Assembly (NCBI GenBank): GCA_004173415.1
Contig: SEHC01000111.1
Coordinates: forward strand, 1-6,539
Source: Lysobacteraceae bacterium
GTDB lineage: Bacteria > Pseudomonadota > Gammaproteobacteria > Xanthomonadales > Xanthomonadaceae
DNA: 6,539 nt
Direction: 5' to 3'
A model generated the notes under the pieces. The model saw nothing but the letters and a program-made list of their open reading frames with translations. It was not told the DNA's origin and searched no databases. Shown here piece by piece: positions 5,062-6,539 of the stretch (the stretch's first letter is position 1; every line of letters starts with the position of its first letter). Position numbers and translations under genes: made by a program.

Positions 5062-6524
5062 AGCTCGCCGAGTCCTTCGGCCTTGCCGTCGGCGCCGAGC
5101 TGCAGCAGGCGCAGGGTATTGGTGGCGCCGTGCTGTTCCATGTGGTCGCCGCTGGTGAAGATGACCCGGTCGCCCGGCATCAACCGGTTGAGGTCGCGCA
5201 GGATCCGCAGCGAGTCGCGCGCGGCCTCGCGCGGGGCCAGGCCGCGGCTGTCGAAGGCGATCGGGAACACATCGCGGATCATCGCCATCCGCCGGCGGGC
5301 GCCATCGTGGCGCGAGAACGCGTAGATCGGCGCGCTCGAGCGGAACCGTGACAGGAAGCGCGCGGTGCCGCCGGATTCGGTCATGGCCACGATCGCGCGC
5401 ACGCCGATGTGCTCGGACAGGAACATGGTGGCCATGGCGATGGCCTGATCGGCGCGCTCGAGGTTGCGCGGCGCCTTCTCGAAATCGGTGTCCATCTCGA
5501 ACTGCTTCTCGGCGCCCAGGCAGATGCGGGCCATGGCCTCGACCGCCTTGACCGGGTAGGCACCGGCCGCGGTCTCGGCCGAGAGCATCACCGCATCAGT
5601 GCCGTCGATCACCGAGTTGGCCACGTCCAGCACTTCGGCACGGGTCGGGATCGGGCTTTCGACCATCGACTGCAGCATCTGCGTGGCGGTGATCACCACC
5701 TTGTTGCGGGCCAGCGACTCGCGGATGATCTTCTTCTGCAGGCCGGGAAGCTCGGCGTCGCCGATCTCCACGCCCAGGTCGCCGCGCGCCACCATCACCA
5801 CGTCGCTGGCGTCGATGATCTCGGCCAGGTTCTCGATCGCCTCGGTGCGTTCGATCTTCGACACCAGGGCCGCGTCGCAGCCGTGGGAAAGGGCGATGCG
5901 GCGCGCCTCGTTCATGTCCTCGGCGTTGCGGCAGAAGGACACCGCGATGAAGTCCACGCCGATCCTGGCGACGATGCCGATCAGCTCCTTGTCGCGCTCG
6001 GTCAGCGCGCCCAGCGACAGGCCGCCGCCCTGCTTGTTGAGCCCCTTGCGGTCGGACAGCATGCCGTCGTTGAGCACGGTGTTGACGATCCGCTCGCCTT
6101 CCACCGATTCCACGCGCAACTGCATCAGGCCGTCGTCCAGCAGCAGCACGTCGCCAGGGCGCACGTCGCCCGGCAAGCCCAGGTAGCTCACCCCGACCTG
6201 GGCGCTATCGCCCGGGGGCGCACCGGCATCGGCGACCAGGTCGAAGCGATCGCCTGCCTTCAGCCTGACCTTGCCGTCGGCGAACTTCTCGATCCGGATC
6301 TTGGGCCCGGGCAGGTCGGCCAGGATGCCCACCTCGGCGCCCACGCGCTGGGCGGCGGCACGCACCGCGGCGGCACGCTTGGCCTGCGCCGACGGATCGC
6401 CATGGGAGAAGTTCAGGCGGACCACGTTGACCCCGGCATGGAACAGCGCGTCCAGCACGCCGGGCGGATCGGTGGCCGGGCCGAGGGTGGCGAGGATCTT
6501 GGTACGGCGCTGTCTGTCGGTCAC
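5058..6524 (-). CDS. pyk: Pyruvate kinase (PykA-like)
   Basis: This enzyme converts phosphoenolpyruvate and ADP to pyruvate and ATP, the last step of glycolysis, in the cytoplasm. The 488-residue protein has the full A-B-A-C layout. RRTKILATLGPAT (6-18) and VVRLNFSHG (34-42) carry the Arg36, Asn38 and Ser40 active-site residues. DLPGPKIR (70-77) leads into the B domain, which runs to about 170. SKIERTEA (222-229) has catalytic Lys223 and metal-binding Glu225. ARGDLGVE (246-253) includes metal ligand Asp249, and ITATQML (278-284) includes Thr281. A long MLSAETAAGAYP-type segment follows, then the C domain with MTESGGTARFLSR. The layout and wording are closer to E. coli PykA than to PykF, so AMP or sugar-phosphate activation is more likely than fructose bisphosphate activation, but this is inference. 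The start is GTG at 6524-6522 with AGGGAG six bases before it. The stop overlaps the next gene's TTG. Confidence 0.97.
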   Translation of the reverse strand: MTDRQRRTKILATLGPATDPPGVLDALFHAGVNVVRLNFSHGDPSAQAKRAAAVRAAAQRVGAEVGILADLPGPKIRIEKFADGKVRLKAGDRFDLVADAGAPPGDSAQVGVSYLGLPGDVRPGDVLLLDDGLMQLRVESVEGERIVNTVLNDGMLSDRKGLNKQGGGLSLGALTERDKELIGIVARIGVDFIAVSFCRNAEDMNEARRIALSHGCDAALVSKIERTEAIENLAEIIDASDVVMVARGDLGVEIGDAELPGLQKKIIRESLARNKVVITATQMLQSMVESPIPTRAEVLDVANSVIDGTDAVMLSAETAAGAYPVKAVEAMARICLGAEKQFEMDTDFEKAPRNLERADQAIAMATMFLSEHIGVRAIVAMTESGGTARFLSRFRSSAPIYAFSRHDGARRRMAMIRDVFPIAFDSRGLAPREAARDSLRILRDLNRLMPGDRVIFTSGDHMEQHGATNTLRLLQLGADGKAEGLGEL

Positions 6525-6530
6525 GGCTGT

Positions 6531-6536
6531 CTCCCT
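6531..6536 (-). promoter_or_regulatory. Ribosome-binding site of pyk
   Basis: AGGGAG on the minus strand stands six bases before the GTG at 6524 and supports that start codon. No promoter is visible in the few bases left before the window edge, so pyk may be transcribed from further upstream. Confidence 0.8.
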
Positions 6537-6539
6537 GCT

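Noticed and set aside
4783..5325. Plus-strand open frame across the end of pyk and the TonB-C-like gene
   Set aside because: Its Arg/Ser-rich composition and lack of a ribosome-binding site mark it as antisense shadow of two better-supported genes.

Overview
The window is GC-rich chromosomal DNA. Its gene content and protein sequences, above all CysK and CysG, fit a gammaproteobacterium of the Xanthomonadaceae/Lysobacteraceae group (Xanthomonas, Stenotrophomonas, Lysobacter, Pseudoxanthomonas and relatives). That placement rests on remembered family sequences, not on a search. Two short palindromic repeat types resembling those scattered through such genomes support it.

The left half (1-3270) is a sulfur-assimilation locus. 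A partial cysB, the LysR-type regulator of cysteine biosynthesis, runs leftward out of the window. It is divergent from a tight cysG-cysK pair. CysG makes siroheme, the cofactor of sulfite reductase. CysK joins sulfide to O-acetylserine to give cysteine. The 300-base divergent interval holds a REP-like inverted repeat pair and several short dyads near cysG that could be CysB or promoter elements.

The middle (3271-3407) is the gap between convergent cysK and the aldolase gene. It carries a long GTAG-containing hairpin of the Stenotrophomonas SMAG/REP type and, beside it, a perfect 15-bp stem with A and T tracts that should terminate transcription in both directions.

The right half (3408-6539) is read leftward and is glycolytic: pyk (pyruvate kinase, GTG start), a small exported protein with a TonB-C-like domain whose TTG start overlaps the pyk stop, and fda (class I fructose-1,6-bisphosphate aldolase), which has its own consensus -10 box.

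All recognised enzymes look intact, with catalytic residues in place. I found no mobile element, CRISPR array, RNA gene or phage gene, and no convincing new system. The least explained items are the TonB-C-like protein coupled to pyk and the repeat and dyad architecture of the cysB-cysG interval.
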